The notes: generated by a model not told the origin, from the letters alone. 22,286 bases of DNA from Ruminococcus difficilis (GCF_016680995.1 NZ_JAEQMG010000042.1:1-22286); one strand, 5' to 3'; shown: positions 6,326 to 13,618, counted from the first letter of the stretch. Numbers and translations: made by a program.

Positions 6326-7183
6326 TTAGTCTCTTGAAATAAACTTTTTCCACCTTCTTAACACATCCCTCAGCGGCTCGTCCAAATAAGAAAATGCCTT
6401 GTCCTGAATCCAGCCGGGAATGCCATAAGCCGCCTCTGCTATACTACCTGTGATTGCAGCAAGCGTGTCACTGTCACCACCAAGGGAGATTGCGTTCCTA
6501 ATGGCATCCTCAAAGTCAGTGCTTTCAAGAAATGCAACAATGGCCTGTGGCACGGTCTCCTGACAAGTCTCGTTAAAACGATAGGTAGGACGGATTTCGT
6601 CCAATGTCCGAGAGAGGTCGTATCCGTATTCTTTTTCTATGTATTCCTTGACGCGCTTTTTGCACTCTGCCGGATCACCATTAATCGGCTGTTCGTAGTC
6701 ACCGTGATACCCACCAAAGTAATAACGGCACATGAAGATTGCATCAGCCGTTGCCATTGCACCTTTGATGCCTTCCGGGTGGTTATGTGTAACCTCTGCT
6801 GAAAGCTGCGCAATCGATCTTCCACCAGACGGCCACATTCCAGTTCTGGCACAGAAGCCACAATCCATAATCCATGCGCATGGAGAAACTCGCATAGCGG
6901 AACCGTTGCCAAAGCTATTATACGGCTCACGGTTATCGGATGTAATCCATGCACCGAATCTGCCGCCGTATCCGGCATCCGGGTGCATCCGACCATATTT
7001 CTTCATGGCATCGATAAAGTCGTCTTTCTCGCCACCGTTCATGACCGCCTCCGCTACGGCGCAGGTCATGACAGTATCATCTGTAAAAAAGCAGTCATCT
7101 CGAAACAAGGGAAACTCCTTCGTTTTTATATTGTGCCATTCGTAAACGGAGCCTACAATGTCACCGACTATTGCTCCAAGCAT
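6326..7183 (-). CDS. ADP-ribosylglycohydrolase family protein (DraG/ARH-like)
   Basis: This 285-aa, all-helical, dinuclear magnesium hydrolase removes ADP-ribose from proteins, nucleic acids or small molecules. Family motifs are complete: MLGAIVGDIVGSVYE (1-15), FTDDTVMT with metal-binding TDDT (34-37), GNGSAMRVSP (92-101), THNHPEG (132-138) and SLGGDSDTLAAITGSIAEA (233-251), which supplies the C-terminal metal ligands. Active-site residues appear intact, so an active enzyme is expected. GGAG lies upstream of the ATG, and the gene starts 11 nt after the DUF262 remnant as the last gene of the leftward operon. No ADP-ribosyltransferase is visible in the window, so the substrate is open. In the company of SLOG and phosphatase genes a nucleotide-signalling or defence role is plausible (inference). 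Confidence 0.93.
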   Translation of the reverse strand: MLGAIVGDIVGSVYEWHNIKTKEFPLFRDDCFFTDDTVMTCAVAEAVMNGGEKDDFIDAMKKYGRMHPDAGYGGRFGAWITSDNREPYNSFGNGSAMRVSPCAWIMDCGFCARTGMWPSGGRSIAQLSAEVTHNHPEGIKGAMATADAIFMCRYYFGGYHGDYEQPINGDPAECKKRVKEYIEKEYGYDLSRTLDEIRPTYRFNETCQETVPQAIVAFLESTDFEDAIRNAISLGGDSDTLAAITGSIAEAAYGIPGWIQDKAFSYLDEPLRDVLRRWKKFISRD

Positions 7184-7194
7184 AAAATCACTCC

Positions 7195-7830
7195 TTATTG
7201 CACATTCTTCTTCAGCTGCTCAAACGCAGCCTTAATCTTTGCCGCCATCAATTTTCTGCGCGCCTCAAGAAAATCCTCATAAGCCATATTTTCCCAACCA
7301 TGCGGCAAGGCGTTTTCACTTTCCATGCGTCGAATCTCCTCATCAGACTTGCCACTACAAATAATTGGATAATATACCGAAGGTGCATCATCAAGAATAT
7401 CCATATTATCTTTCCAATCAATGTAGGCGTAGTTTGCCATCTGATTTATCTTGGCATCCGAGTACCCCATAGATTTAAGATATGCTTTTGGAAATAAATG
7501 ATGTTTTTCGAGAGATTTTCTTTTTCCGTCAGTACCCGTCTCAAACAATTTGGATACGAACAGATTGCTTTTTGAAAACAAAATGCCCGCATTCAAAATA
7601 TTAAGAGAAGCAACATACGCATTCCAAGCGTTATTGCCTCTACCCGACACTGCCAACCCTTCAGAGCCAACGAGGGTTATATCGAAATAATCGTTTGTCA
7701 AGCGTTCATTTACTCGTGATAAAATAAACTCTTTATATTCATCAACATTTGTAAGTTCCTTAATGCTGTTCAAATGATTTTCTACCGTAGAATCCTTTGT
7801 AGTTTTCAGCGTTAAAGTCTTCTGAATCAA
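7195..7830 (-). pseudogene. C-terminal remnant of a DUF262/DUF1524 (GmrSD-like) HNH protein
   Basis: From about residue 14 the frame matches the C-terminal half of DUF262 proteins: a helical stretch (14-82) ending in AWNAYVASLNILNAGILFSK, then the HNH-like nuclease motif KSLEKHHLFPKAYLKSMGY (His110/His111) and INQMANYAYIDWKDNMDI, and a tail resembling ALPHGWENMAYEDFLEARRK. The N-terminal DUF262 domain (ParB-like, with DGQQR) is absent. The frame is closed by TAA just upstream (about 7842-7844) and only a TTG is available as a start at 7830. Its 5' end overlaps a small ORF in another frame by 71 bp. The simplest reading is a decayed or deleted restriction-type nuclease. A short standalone HNH protein made by translational coupling cannot be excluded, since the HNH motif is intact. 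Confidence 0.7.
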
Positions 7831-7960
7831 AGCGTTTTGACGTTATATGATTATAAAAAGCAGTATACATAGCTTTTAACTCGGTGTTTTTTCTTTTTGT
7901 GCCCGGTTGAGCAGTGTTTCTGTCAAATATTCCTGTGTTTGAATAATCTTTATATGGCAT
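7760..7960 (-). CDS. small ORF of unknown function, overlapping the DUF262 remnant
   Basis: This 66-aa frame starts 12 nt after the SLOG gene stop with AGAGG as ribosome site, so it should be translated in the operon. The sequence is hydrophilic and Lys/Asn/Tyr-rich, running from MPYKDYSNTGIFDRNTAQPG through MYTAFYNHITSKRFDSEDFN, and matches no family I know. The last 71 bp are shared with the DUF262 frame. Its C-terminus could therefore be an out-of-frame readout after a frameshift, with the upstream part once joined to the HNH region. Alternatively it is a genuine small partner whose translation feeds the TTG start downstream. Confidence 0.4.
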   Translation of the reverse strand: MPYKDYSNTGIFDRNTAQPGTKRKNTELKAMYTAFYNHITSKRFDSEDFNAENYKGFYGRKSFEQH

Positions 7961-7972
7961 AAGATACCTCTG

Positions 7973-8377
7973 TTAAGGATATTTGTTGATAGTTACCGGT
8001 ATATTATTGCGTGAAAGGTGCTCAATATTACGTTTGGTTCCTTTACTCTTTCCATCCCAAAGCATAAGCCCACGATCGGCGCTTTCGACCATTGCGATAT
8101 CTTTTTGAATATAGAAATCGTACCCTTTTGTTTCATAACAAACAGATATATAGCGAACTTCCCAACCGCCAATATTGTTTCGGACATTATTACCGCTCAC
8201 ATAGACGATAACATTTTTATAGCCCGAATCAGCGAAGTATTCCTGTACAGCTGCATCAGCACCGCGACAATCACCTATTAACACGGTATCTACATAGTGG
8301 ATTATTTTGTTTAGCTCTTGAATAGTATCATCACTAAGATAATGTATAGATTTTGAGCCTGCGATAAATATTTTCAT
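7973..8377 (-). CDS. SLOG-superfamily nucleotide-binding protein (YspA/DUF2493-like)
   Basis: This 134-aa Rossmannoid protein has an N-terminal strand and glycine turn MKIFIAGSKS (1-10), a phosphate-binding-type motif TVLIGDCRGADAAVQEYF (31-48), and a C-terminal strand-turn DRGLMLWDGKSKGTKRNI (101-118). This is the pattern of the SLOG superfamily (YspA/YpsA, DprA and LOG relatives), which binds or cleaves nucleotides and nucleotide-derived signals. Its start shares one base with the upstream stop (TGATG), showing tight translational coupling to the unknown 219-aa gene. Sitting between a WYL regulator and an ADP-ribosylglycohydrolase, it may sense or process a nucleotide such as an NAD or ADP-ribose derivative (inference). 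Confidence 0.85.
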   Translation of the reverse strand: MKIFIAGSKSIHYLSDDTIQELNKIIHYVDTVLIGDCRGADAAVQEYFADSGYKNVIVYVSGNNVRNNIGGWEVRYISVCYETKGYDFYIQKDIAMVESADRGLMLWDGKSKGTKRNIEHLSRNNIPVTINKYP

Positions 8378-9036
8378 CAGATTAATCTATCTAAATAAAC
8401 CGTAGTATCCGTAATCTGAATTTTACTTCCCATTTCGTACTTAGCGTATTTCCAAAGATATTTGTCGATTTCTTTGTAGGATATATTCTCTAACTTAAAA
8501 TGCTTTACAAATGCGTTATATACCTTGCAGTAATTATGATAGTTATTGAGGTCATTTTGCGTAAAGCCGTGAGTGAAGAAATGAAAACAAGAATCTTCGC
8601 AGTTATTCATGTAGTAAAGCATACCCTTTGAATAACTGTCAACAATCGGAAATTCAGCGGGATTATGAAAGCTGCAAAACTTTGAAGCGAAGGAGTAGAG
8701 CTTGCGCTGATAAAAAATTCCGCCATACGCAATTCGATTTACAATGTCATAATCAACCTTCTCGCCATGAATTGAGCTGTCGATATTGAGCTCTACAATA
8801 TCACGGGAAACATTCAACAAGTCCATATCTAAGATTTGTGTGCTGTAAAAAGCATTTAACAACGTAACTTTTGCTAACACTTCATCGAGGTCTGTGTTGT
8901 TTGGGAACTTACTATACAGCTTGATAATTGCACTATCCTTAAAGAAATCCGAACGGTTGTTGTCATTATCAAACTTATCAACATACTCTTTTACCAATTC
9001 CGGTGTTGGATAATCAAATTGAAAAGTCTTTGCCAT
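8377..9036 (-). CDS. conserved-looking protein of unknown function (219 aa)
   Basis: I do not recognise this gene with confidence. It is a soluble, mostly helical protein with many Tyr, Phe, Asn and Asp residues and no signal or membrane segment. Distinct stretches are YPTPELVKEYVDKFDNDNN (9-27), AKVTLLNAFYSTQILDMDLL (75-94), LYSFASKFCSFHNPAEFPIV (127-146) followed by DSYSK, and a C-terminal EIDKYLWKYAKYEMG. The SFASKFCSFH..FPIVDSYS and DKYLWKYAK patterns seem familiar from hypothetical proteins near defence and mobile genes. A distant helix-hairpin-helix glycosylase-like fold is only a guess. It overlaps the WYL gene by one base at its start (TAATG) and the SLOG gene by one base at its end, so all three are translated as a unit. 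Confidence 0.8.
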   Translation of the reverse strand: MAKTFQFDYPTPELVKEYVDKFDNDNNRSDFFKDSAIIKLYSKFPNNTDLDEVLAKVTLLNAFYSTQILDMDLLNVSRDIVELNIDSSIHGEKVDYDIVNRIAYGGIFYQRKLYSFASKFCSFHNPAEFPIVDSYSKGMLYYMNNCEDSCFHFFTHGFTQNDLNNYHNYCKVYNAFVKHFKLENISYKEIDKYLWKYAKYEMGSKIQITDTTVYLDRLI

Positions 9037-10109
9037 TATTCATCTCTCCTTATTGTTTTTCTATATTTTTTCAATCCAATCCGCATATTATCAATCATCT
9101 GCTCTCTAAGTCTTTGCGGAGCAATGATTTCAACAAACGGAGTGAATGCCTTTGCGAATTGCTCAACTGCCATTTCATTTACCGTGACTGTTACTGTGAT
9201 TTGCTCGTCCGTTTCGTCCGTGAGTCGTATATTTTTCCCGAACATATCAATCGTGTCGCTGAGGATGATCTTATCAATGCGGAATACCGCATGAACGTCT
9301 TCACTTGCGAACATATACGGGTGCTTGGTCATATATTCCTTGATGTTAAGTCTGCGCCCGTTTGCTTCAGGCAAGGATTCAAACGGCTTTGCCGCTTCGT
9401 CAAGGATTTCAATATCACAGATTCGGTCTATTCGGTAGTTGGTGACGTCATCATACTTATCGTAATTGCAAATAAGATAATACTTTCCCTCACGCGCCGC
9501 CATATGATAAGGATTGATGACATAATCACGCACCGTTCCGTCCGCTCTCATACGCTTGTGCGGCTTTTTATCGGAGCGGTATTCGGTGTAATGAAAACGA
9601 ACCTTCCGCCCTTTTGAAATTGCTTCGTCCAACAACTCGATGTTGTAAAATAACTGCCTGTTATCTGTCTTTTCAACAGGTGGTTTTACAATATAACGGA
9701 CGCGCGAATCAAAGTAGATATTTGACAAGCCTTTCAGCTTTTTCACCAGCCTTTGGCTCTGTTCGCTCGGAATATGCGTTGAGAACATTACGCTGTCAAC
9801 CAATAGCCGCAGCTCGCTGTCCGTAAACTCATGATTCAAGTAAAAATCGGAAAGTATATGGCTTTCCTCCAACTCACCATTTCTGCCTTTGATCATTCTC
9901 AGTGAATCGCTGTATTCAATGTCATAGCCGAACTCAATTAAATCCATCAGGTTCCGCTTGACAGCTTTACGCTCGGTTTTCATCTGATACTCACGCTCTA
10001 AAATTTCGAGGATATCATTCTGACTGAGTCTGTGGTTTTCGTCAGTGTATTTGCGGAGAATATCCAGAATATTCATAATCAACAGCTTTTTCGGCGGCTT
10101 GGCATACAT
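9036..10109 (-). CDS. WYL-domain transcriptional regulator
   Basis: This 357-aa protein starts at ATG 10109, with GAGGTGAG a few bases upstream; a GTG at 10118 in the same frame lies inside that ribosome site. The N-terminal winged HTH (about 8-70) includes LSQNDILEILEREYQMKTER and AVKRNLMDLIEFGYDIEY. A WYL domain at about 160-240 contains KGRKVRFHYTEYRSDKK and YVINPYHMAAREGKYYLICN, then TNYRIDRICDIEIL, and a WCX-type C-terminus follows. WYL domains bind ligands such as nucleic acid fragments or nucleotides and often control anti-phage loci (BrxR, CapW). It is the second gene of the operon and probably regulates it in response to a nucleotide signal (inference). Confidence 0.92.
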   Translation of the reverse strand: MYAKPPKKLLIMNILDILRKYTDENHRLSQNDILEILEREYQMKTERKAVKRNLMDLIEFGYDIEYSDSLRMIKGRNGELEESHILSDFYLNHEFTDSELRLLVDSVMFSTHIPSEQSQRLVKKLKGLSNIYFDSRVRYIVKPPVEKTDNRQLFYNIELLDEAISKGRKVRFHYTEYRSDKKPHKRMRADGTVRDYVINPYHMAAREGKYYLICNYDKYDDVTNYRIDRICDIEILDEAAKPFESLPEANGRRLNIKEYMTKHPYMFASEDVHAVFRIDKIILSDTIDMFGKNIRLTDETDEQITVTVTVNEMAVEQFAKAFTPFVEIIAPQRLREQMIDNMRIGLKKYRKTIRRDE

Positions 10110-10124
10110 CACACTCACCTCGGA

Positions 10125-10592
10125 TTAAAATAATTCGTCACCAAACGCTTTCAGAGTTTTAAAATAGCACCACATATTCGGATCATAGGAATAATTATCA
10201 AATATTTCTGCGTCGTCCCCGGTATAGTGCCTGAGTATTGCGGCAGCTATACCTGATGAACGGGAAATGCCCGCATCACAATGAATTATCAACAGCTTAT
10301 CTTTGTATTTCTTGGAGAATTCAACGATTCTTTCTGCATCTTTATCACATAAGAGGTCTTTTTCGGCAGCAATAATATCATTTACATCTAAGCTTTCTGG
10401 CTCATCGGCATCTACAAAAGACAGCTCTAATATATCAATGACTTGATTTTCTTCGCTCTTAAATACGCAATAATCGTATATATTGTAAGGGGTAGAAATT
10501 GAAATGATAGCGGACGGTTTGTCATGGTGTTTTTTACAGTATTGATATGCTTCCAAACGCGACATCACAATAACTTTGATTCTTTCATTCAT
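10125..10592 (-). CDS. dual-specificity/tyrosine phosphatase-like protein
   Basis: This 155-aa protein carries the cysteine phosphatase P-loop LLIIHCDAGISRSSGIAAAI: the HCX5R signature is complete, with nucleophile Cys105 and Arg111. Asp61 or Asp63 in SFVDADEPESLD is a possible general acid. The start at 10592 (MNERIKVIVMSRLEAY) is preferred over an upstream in-frame ATG at 10661 because AGGAAAC lies just before it, and the -35/-10 elements of the operon overlap the upstream portion. It is the first gene of the leftward operon, 15 nt before the WYL start. The substrate may be phosphotyrosine, a phosphorylated nucleotide or an ADP-ribose phosphate; sequence cannot decide. Confidence 0.85.
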   Translation of the reverse strand: MNERIKVIVMSRLEAYQYCKKHHDKPSAIISISTPYNIYDYCVFKSEENQVIDILELSFVDADEPESLDVNDIIAAEKDLLCDKDAERIVEFSKKYKDKLLIIHCDAGISRSSGIAAAILRHYTGDDAEIFDNYSYDPNMWCYFKTLKAFGDELF

Positions 10593-10632
10593 ACTGTTTC
10601 CTATTGTTGCATACTCATTGATTTCTGATATT

Positions 10633-10661
10633 ATAATAGCATATTGGCTTTCTTTATTCAA
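10633..10661 (-). promoter_or_regulatory. promoter of the phosphatase-WYL-SLOG-ARH operon
   Basis: Minus strand: -35 TTGAAT (10661-10656), a 17-bp spacer and -10 TATTAT (10638-10633) with an upstream TGC extension. An overlapping TATAAT lies at 10635-10630. The transcript should begin near 10625, about 33 nt before ATG 10592. No other good promoter is visible down to 6326. Confidence 0.7.
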
Positions 10662-10787
10662 TCATTATACATATCTTTATGGCGCTTTTTCGGTGCATCT
10701 TTCTTCTTTTGATATAGAAACCCTCATGACATAGTGAAAAGCAGAATCAATATTTACAGAGGAGAAGCTTTTCAAAGACTATGGAGT

Positions 10788-10815
10788 TTGATTCAGAACT
10801 GTGTTATCATATAAA
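10788..10815 (+). promoter_or_regulatory. candidate promoter of the serine recombinase
   Basis: -35 TTGATT (10788-10793), a 16-bp spacer and -10 TATAAA (10810-10815). It lies at the left edge of the inverted-repeat region, so recombinase bound there could autoregulate. Confidence 0.45.
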
Positions 10816-10928
10816 CAAAACCATTTCTTTTCGTTTATATCTTTTCGCTGTCAGGTAAGCGGCGAAAACAGACGTATAAAAAAGCAAAAGTATAAAAGAA
10901 ACTCCATATGGGTTTTCTTTTATACTTT
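10809..10928. repeat. three inverted repeats upstream of the recombinase (res-site-like)
   Basis: ATATAAAC/GTTTATAT (10809-10816 with 10833-10840), TTTTCGC/GCGAAAA (10842-10848 with 10862-10868), and a 15-bp pair AAAGTATAAAAGAAA/TTTCTTTTATACTTT (10887-10901 with 10914-10928) around CCATATGG. Three dyads in 120 bp right before a resolvase-type gene resemble a res site with subsites I-III. The third dyad could instead be a leader hairpin. The 291-bp gap between the divergent genes otherwise holds only promoters. Confidence 0.45.
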
Positions 10929-10952
10929 ATCGCAAAAACTTTGAGGTGAATT

Positions 10953-11540
10953 ATGATTTACGGATATGCCAGATGCTCGACCAACGAGGAATTGCAGGAC
11001 ATCAACAGACAGATCAGAGAATTGATACAGCTTGGCGCTAGGGAGGAAAACATTTACCGTGAATATGAAAGCGGTATGAAGAATGACCGTGTGGAACTTC
11101 AACGGTTGTTATCCGCAGTCGAAGCAGGCGACACGATTGTCGCTACCGAGGTCAGCCGGATCACGCGCAGCACAAAACAGCTCTGCGAAATTATTGAATT
11201 TGCAAAAGACAGGCACATCAAGTTGGTGTTGGGTTCGTTTATCGTCGATTGTACAAAAGAGCTTGACCCCATGACTGAGGGTATGCTGAAAATGATGGGC
11301 GTATTCAGCGAGCTTGAGCGCAACATCATCAGCCAGCGCGTCAAAAGCGGCCTGCAGAATGCCAAAGCCAAAGGCGTAGCTATTGGCAGACCCGCGACCT
11401 CTGAAGACAGGATCCCGAAAATATTTTTCAAATACTATCCAAAGTACAAGCGCGGTGAAATCAACAAATCTGAATTTGCAAAGCTCTGTTCGGTTTCCTA
11501 TCCCACGATATTCAAATACATCTCTGTTGTCGAAAACTGA
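10953..11540 (+). CDS. serine recombinase (resolvase/invertase family)
   Basis: This 195-aa protein has the N-terminal catalytic domain of small serine recombinases. The start MIYGYARCST carries the nucleophile Ser9, and the pattern continues through INRQIRELIQLGAREENIYR, EVSRITRSTKQLCEIIEF and GVFSELERNIISQRVKSGLQ with the conserved arginines. A C-terminal Hin-like HTH (about 150-195) ends in SKSEFAKLCSVSYPTIFKYI-like sequence for DNA binding. The size fits Tn3-type resolvases and DNA invertases; it is not IS607-like, because the HTH is C-terminal. GAGGTG lies upstream of the ATG. It is not next to a transposase, so it may be a stand-alone or orphaned resolvase that acts on the inverted repeats upstream. 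Confidence 0.9.
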   Translation: MIYGYARCSTNEELQDINRQIRELIQLGAREENIYREYESGMKNDRVELQRLLSAVEAGDTIVATEVSRITRSTKQLCEIIEFAKDRHIKLVLGSFIVDCTKELDPMTEGMLKMMGVFSELERNIISQRVKSGLQNAKAKGVAIGRPATSEDRIPKIFFKYYPKYKRGEINKSEFAKLCSVSYPTIFKYISVVEN

Positions 11541-11552
11541 ATTTCCACAATT

Positions 11553-11866
11553 CAAGGGAGCTGTCGCACTAAGTCCTAACAAAAAATAAAAGCTCCCTGC
11601 CGTATATAGACTCAGGAAATGATACAATTCCAGAGTCCTGTTTTTCTCATAAATAAGCCTTTTGCAAGCATTAAATGTGTATCCCGCTCCGAGAACCGCA
11701 GCTGCACGGGGGTTGAACCGCACCGTTGCCGCCCGCAGAACCGCAGTCAAGAAACTGTTCATTAACCGACAAATCAGGTTCGGAAACCCATCCGAAACCG
11801 GACAGGCTACGCGTTCGGGCTACCTGGTCTTTTCTTTTTGCTAGGGCTTATTGCGACAGCCCCTTG
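11553..11866. mobile_element. 314-bp MITE or decayed insertion sequence with terminal inverted repeats
   Basis: The left end reads CAAGGGAGCTGTCGCACTAA and the right end, read inward on the minus strand, reads CAAGGGGCTGTCGCAATAAG. The similarity continues inward for about 36 bp (CCTAACAAAAAATAAAA against CCTAGCAAAAAGAAAAG). Ends of the GGG-CTGTCGCA type are known to me from IS1182-like elements in Firmicutes. The interior encodes no recognisable transposase on either strand. The element fills the gap between the recombinase stop (12 bp away) and the HIT gene stop (7 bp away). No clear target duplication is seen. Confidence 0.65.
11609..11645 (+). terminator. intrinsic terminator inside the MITE-like element
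   Basis: GACTC-A-GGAA (11609-11618) pairs with TTCC-A-GAGTC (11628-11637) around one A-A mismatch, followed by CTGTTTTTCTC. It would end the recombinase transcript. A smaller hairpin, GGGAGCT/AGCTCCC (11556-11562 with 11591-11597), precedes it. Confidence 0.7.
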
Positions 11867-11873
11867 TTTCGCC

Positions 11874-12353
11874 TTATTGAGTACCCTCCGTCAATATCTC
11901 ATCCAGAGCCGCGGATAAAAGCCGCTTCATATTTTGCAGCTCATCAGGATTCGGTCGGGTTTCGTCGCTGTACATCTTTTCCATGGGATACCACCATACA
12001 GGACCCTTTCCGTGATTGCCGTAGCTGCCGAGGTCGCCGCTGACGCGCGGCGTGAGGTGCCAGTGCAGGTGAGCGTCGCCCATGCCGAGCAGCTCGTAAT
12101 TCATCTTTTCCGCGCCAAACGTCTTTGCCGCAGCCTGCGCGACGATCGTCATTTCCTCCAAAAACAGCGCGCGTTCGGCTTTGTCAAGGTGAAACAGCTC
12201 GGTCTTATCGCCGTGCTCCTTATACAAAAACAGCGTATAGCCGCGAAAATGCTGATGATCGCCGATCACGACATAGCCCGTTTTCAGCTCTCTGACAAAA
12301 TACGGGTTTTCGCCTCTTTTTATCATTTCAATCCTGTCGCAGATCAAGCACAT
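11874..12353 (-). CDS. HIT-family protein (nucleotide hydrolase/transferase)
   Basis: This 159-aa protein starts MCLICDRIEMIKRGENPYFV and carries the histidine triad in GMGDAHLHWHLTPRVSGDLG (His95, His97, His99), the active site of HIT enzymes that hydrolyse nucleoside phosphoramidates or dinucleotides. The C-terminal part (WWYPMEKMYSD and a helix) is typical of the longer HIT subgroup. It starts 1 nt after the methyltransferase stop, as the last gene of a leftward group with carbonic anhydrase and the methyltransferase. The MITE-like element abuts its 3' end. Confidence 0.9.
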   Translation of the reverse strand: MCLICDRIEMIKRGENPYFVRELKTGYVVIGDHQHFRGYTLFLYKEHGDKTELFHLDKAERALFLEEMTIVAQAAAKTFGAEKMNYELLGMGDAHLHWHLTPRVSGDLGSYGNHGKGPVWWYPMEKMYSDETRPNPDELQNMKRLLSAALDEILTEGTQ

Positions 12354-12354
12354 A

Positions 12355-13032
12355 CTACACCTTCTTTACCGCGTAAAATCCGCTTTGCATGTAGGAATGC
12401 CAAAACAGCTCCGCGACGGAAAAGCCTGTTTGCCTGAGCAAATCCAAATGTTCGGTAATGGTTATCGGGAAGAATTCGCGGTTGTACCGCGCGGAGTGAG
12501 ATTTCACTTCCTCGGGTGTTCTTCCCGCCTTGATTTCAAAATCCTCGAGCCGTTTCAGCATATTGTTGACTCCGCATTCGGTAAACGGCGCGGTGTTCTC
12601 AAAGCAGATAAAAATGCCACCGGACTTCAATGCCTTGAAGCAGTTTTTGACCGCCGTTTCTCTGGTCGCTTTGTCGAAATAATGGTGCGACTGAATCGCC
12701 GTGACGACGTCAAAGCGGTTTTCAAAGTCCAGCTTTTCCGAGCCGACACAGTGAAATTCACAGGGTTGATCATTGAGCTTTTCCCGCGCGTCTGCAAGCA
12801 TTTTTTCGGACGGGTCGCAGAGCACCAGCTCCGACAGATTCAGCCTTTCGAGCGCCATCTGACCGAGCGTACCCGTGCCGCAGCCCGTATCCAGAACGGC
12901 AAGCGGCTTACTGCCGCAATGCGCCTGAATCACGCTGAAGATCTGCTCATATATCTCATCATAAAACGGAATCACTTTCCGCACGTTTTCGTCATACCGG
13001 TTTACCGCAACCGCGGATTTGTTGTCGGTCAT
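12355..13032 (-). CDS. class I SAM-dependent methyltransferase
   Basis: This 225-aa protein, if started at ATG 13032 (GAGGTG 7 nt upstream), has the Rossmann motif I AVLDTGCGTGTLGQ (45-58), acidic motif II in ELVLCDPSEKMLADAREKLN, and a post-motif FDVVTAIQSHHYFDKATRET. These place it among small-molecule methyltransferases of the Methyltransf_11/25 type. A longer in-frame start at 13071 would overlap the carbonic anhydrase gene and lacks a ribosome site. The substrate is not predictable. It lies between carbonic anhydrase (10-nt gap) and HIT (1-nt gap) and is likely co-transcribed with them. Confidence 0.88.
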   Translation of the reverse strand: MTDNKSAVAVNRYDENVRKVIPFYDEIYEQIFSVIQAHCGSKPLAVLDTGCGTGTLGQMALERLNLSELVLCDPSEKMLADAREKLNDQPCEFHCVGSEKLDFENRFDVVTAIQSHHYFDKATRETAVKNCFKALKSGGIFICFENTAPFTECGVNNMLKRLEDFEIKAGRTPEEVKSHSARYNREFFPITITEHLDLLRQTGFSVAELFWHSYMQSGFYAVKKV

Positions 13033-13042
13033 ACGCTGCACC

Positions 13043-13618
13043 TCAAAAATATTCCACCTTACCGTCTTCAAGGCGATAAAGCGCTCCGATCACTTTCAAG
13101 CCGTGCTCCTCTTCCTCGTGAATGGCAAGACTGCTTTCGATAACCGCGATGCTGTGACGGACGTTCAGACGGCACGCTTCTTCCTCGTCGGTCTCTCCGC
13201 CGATGGCAAGGCGAATCTCATCCGTGATGAATTTGATGTACCCGTCGGGGTCGTGGTTGATGGCGGCGTCCACCGCGCCGCAGTGGTTATGACCCATCAC
13301 GACGATCAGCTTCACGCCGAGGTGCGACGCGGCGTACTCTACAGAACCGAGCTGGTGGTCGTCCATCACATTACCGGCAACACGAATCACAAACAACTCG
13401 CCGATGCCCGCGCTGAACACGCTTTCGGGAAGCACACGCGAATCCGAACAGGTGATGATGATCGCATACGGCTGCTGCCCGTTCCGGCAGGTATCAAGCC
13501 GCTTTTCAGGCGAAATATCGCCGCTGCCGGTTCTGCTGTTCATGTATATTTGATTGCCGCTTTTCAGCTTTTCCAACGCTTCATCGGCAGTGAGATTTTT
13601 GATTATTTCATGTGACAT
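13043..13618 (-). CDS. beta-type carbonic anhydrase
   Basis: This 191-aa zinc enzyme interconverts CO2 and bicarbonate. The zinc ligands are visible: Cys57 in ITCSDSRV with the Asp59-Arg61 dyad, and His110 and Cys113 in VVMGHNHCGAVDAA. The conserved LFVIRVAGNV (75-84) and GSVEYAASHLGVKLIVV (91-107) are intact, so it should be active and cytoplasmic. It starts 19 nt downstream of the helicase stop, with AAAGGA as ribosome site, and may be carried on the helicase transcript. Confidence 0.94.
   Translation of the reverse strand: MSHEIIKNLTADEALEKLKSGNQIYMNSRTGSGDISPEKRLDTCRNGQQPYAIIITCSDSRVLPESVFSAGIGELFVIRVAGNVMDDHQLGSVEYAASHLGVKLIVVMGHNHCGAVDAAINHDPDGYIKFITDEIRLAIGGETDEEEACRLNVRHSIAVIESSLAIHEEEEHGLKVIGALYRLEDGKVEYF

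Noticed and set aside
7195..7960. Complete GmrSD-type restriction enzyme
   Set aside because: The N-terminal DUF262 domain is absent and the frame is interrupted.
10781..10858. 25-codon frame starting at ATG 10781
   Set aside because: The nearest GGAG is about 16 nt away and the frame lies over the res-like repeats; no support as a gene.
11109..11762. 217-aa open frame on the minus strand
   Set aside because: It lies antisense to the serine recombinase and runs into the MITE-like element; the residues show no family and the sense-strand gene is clear.
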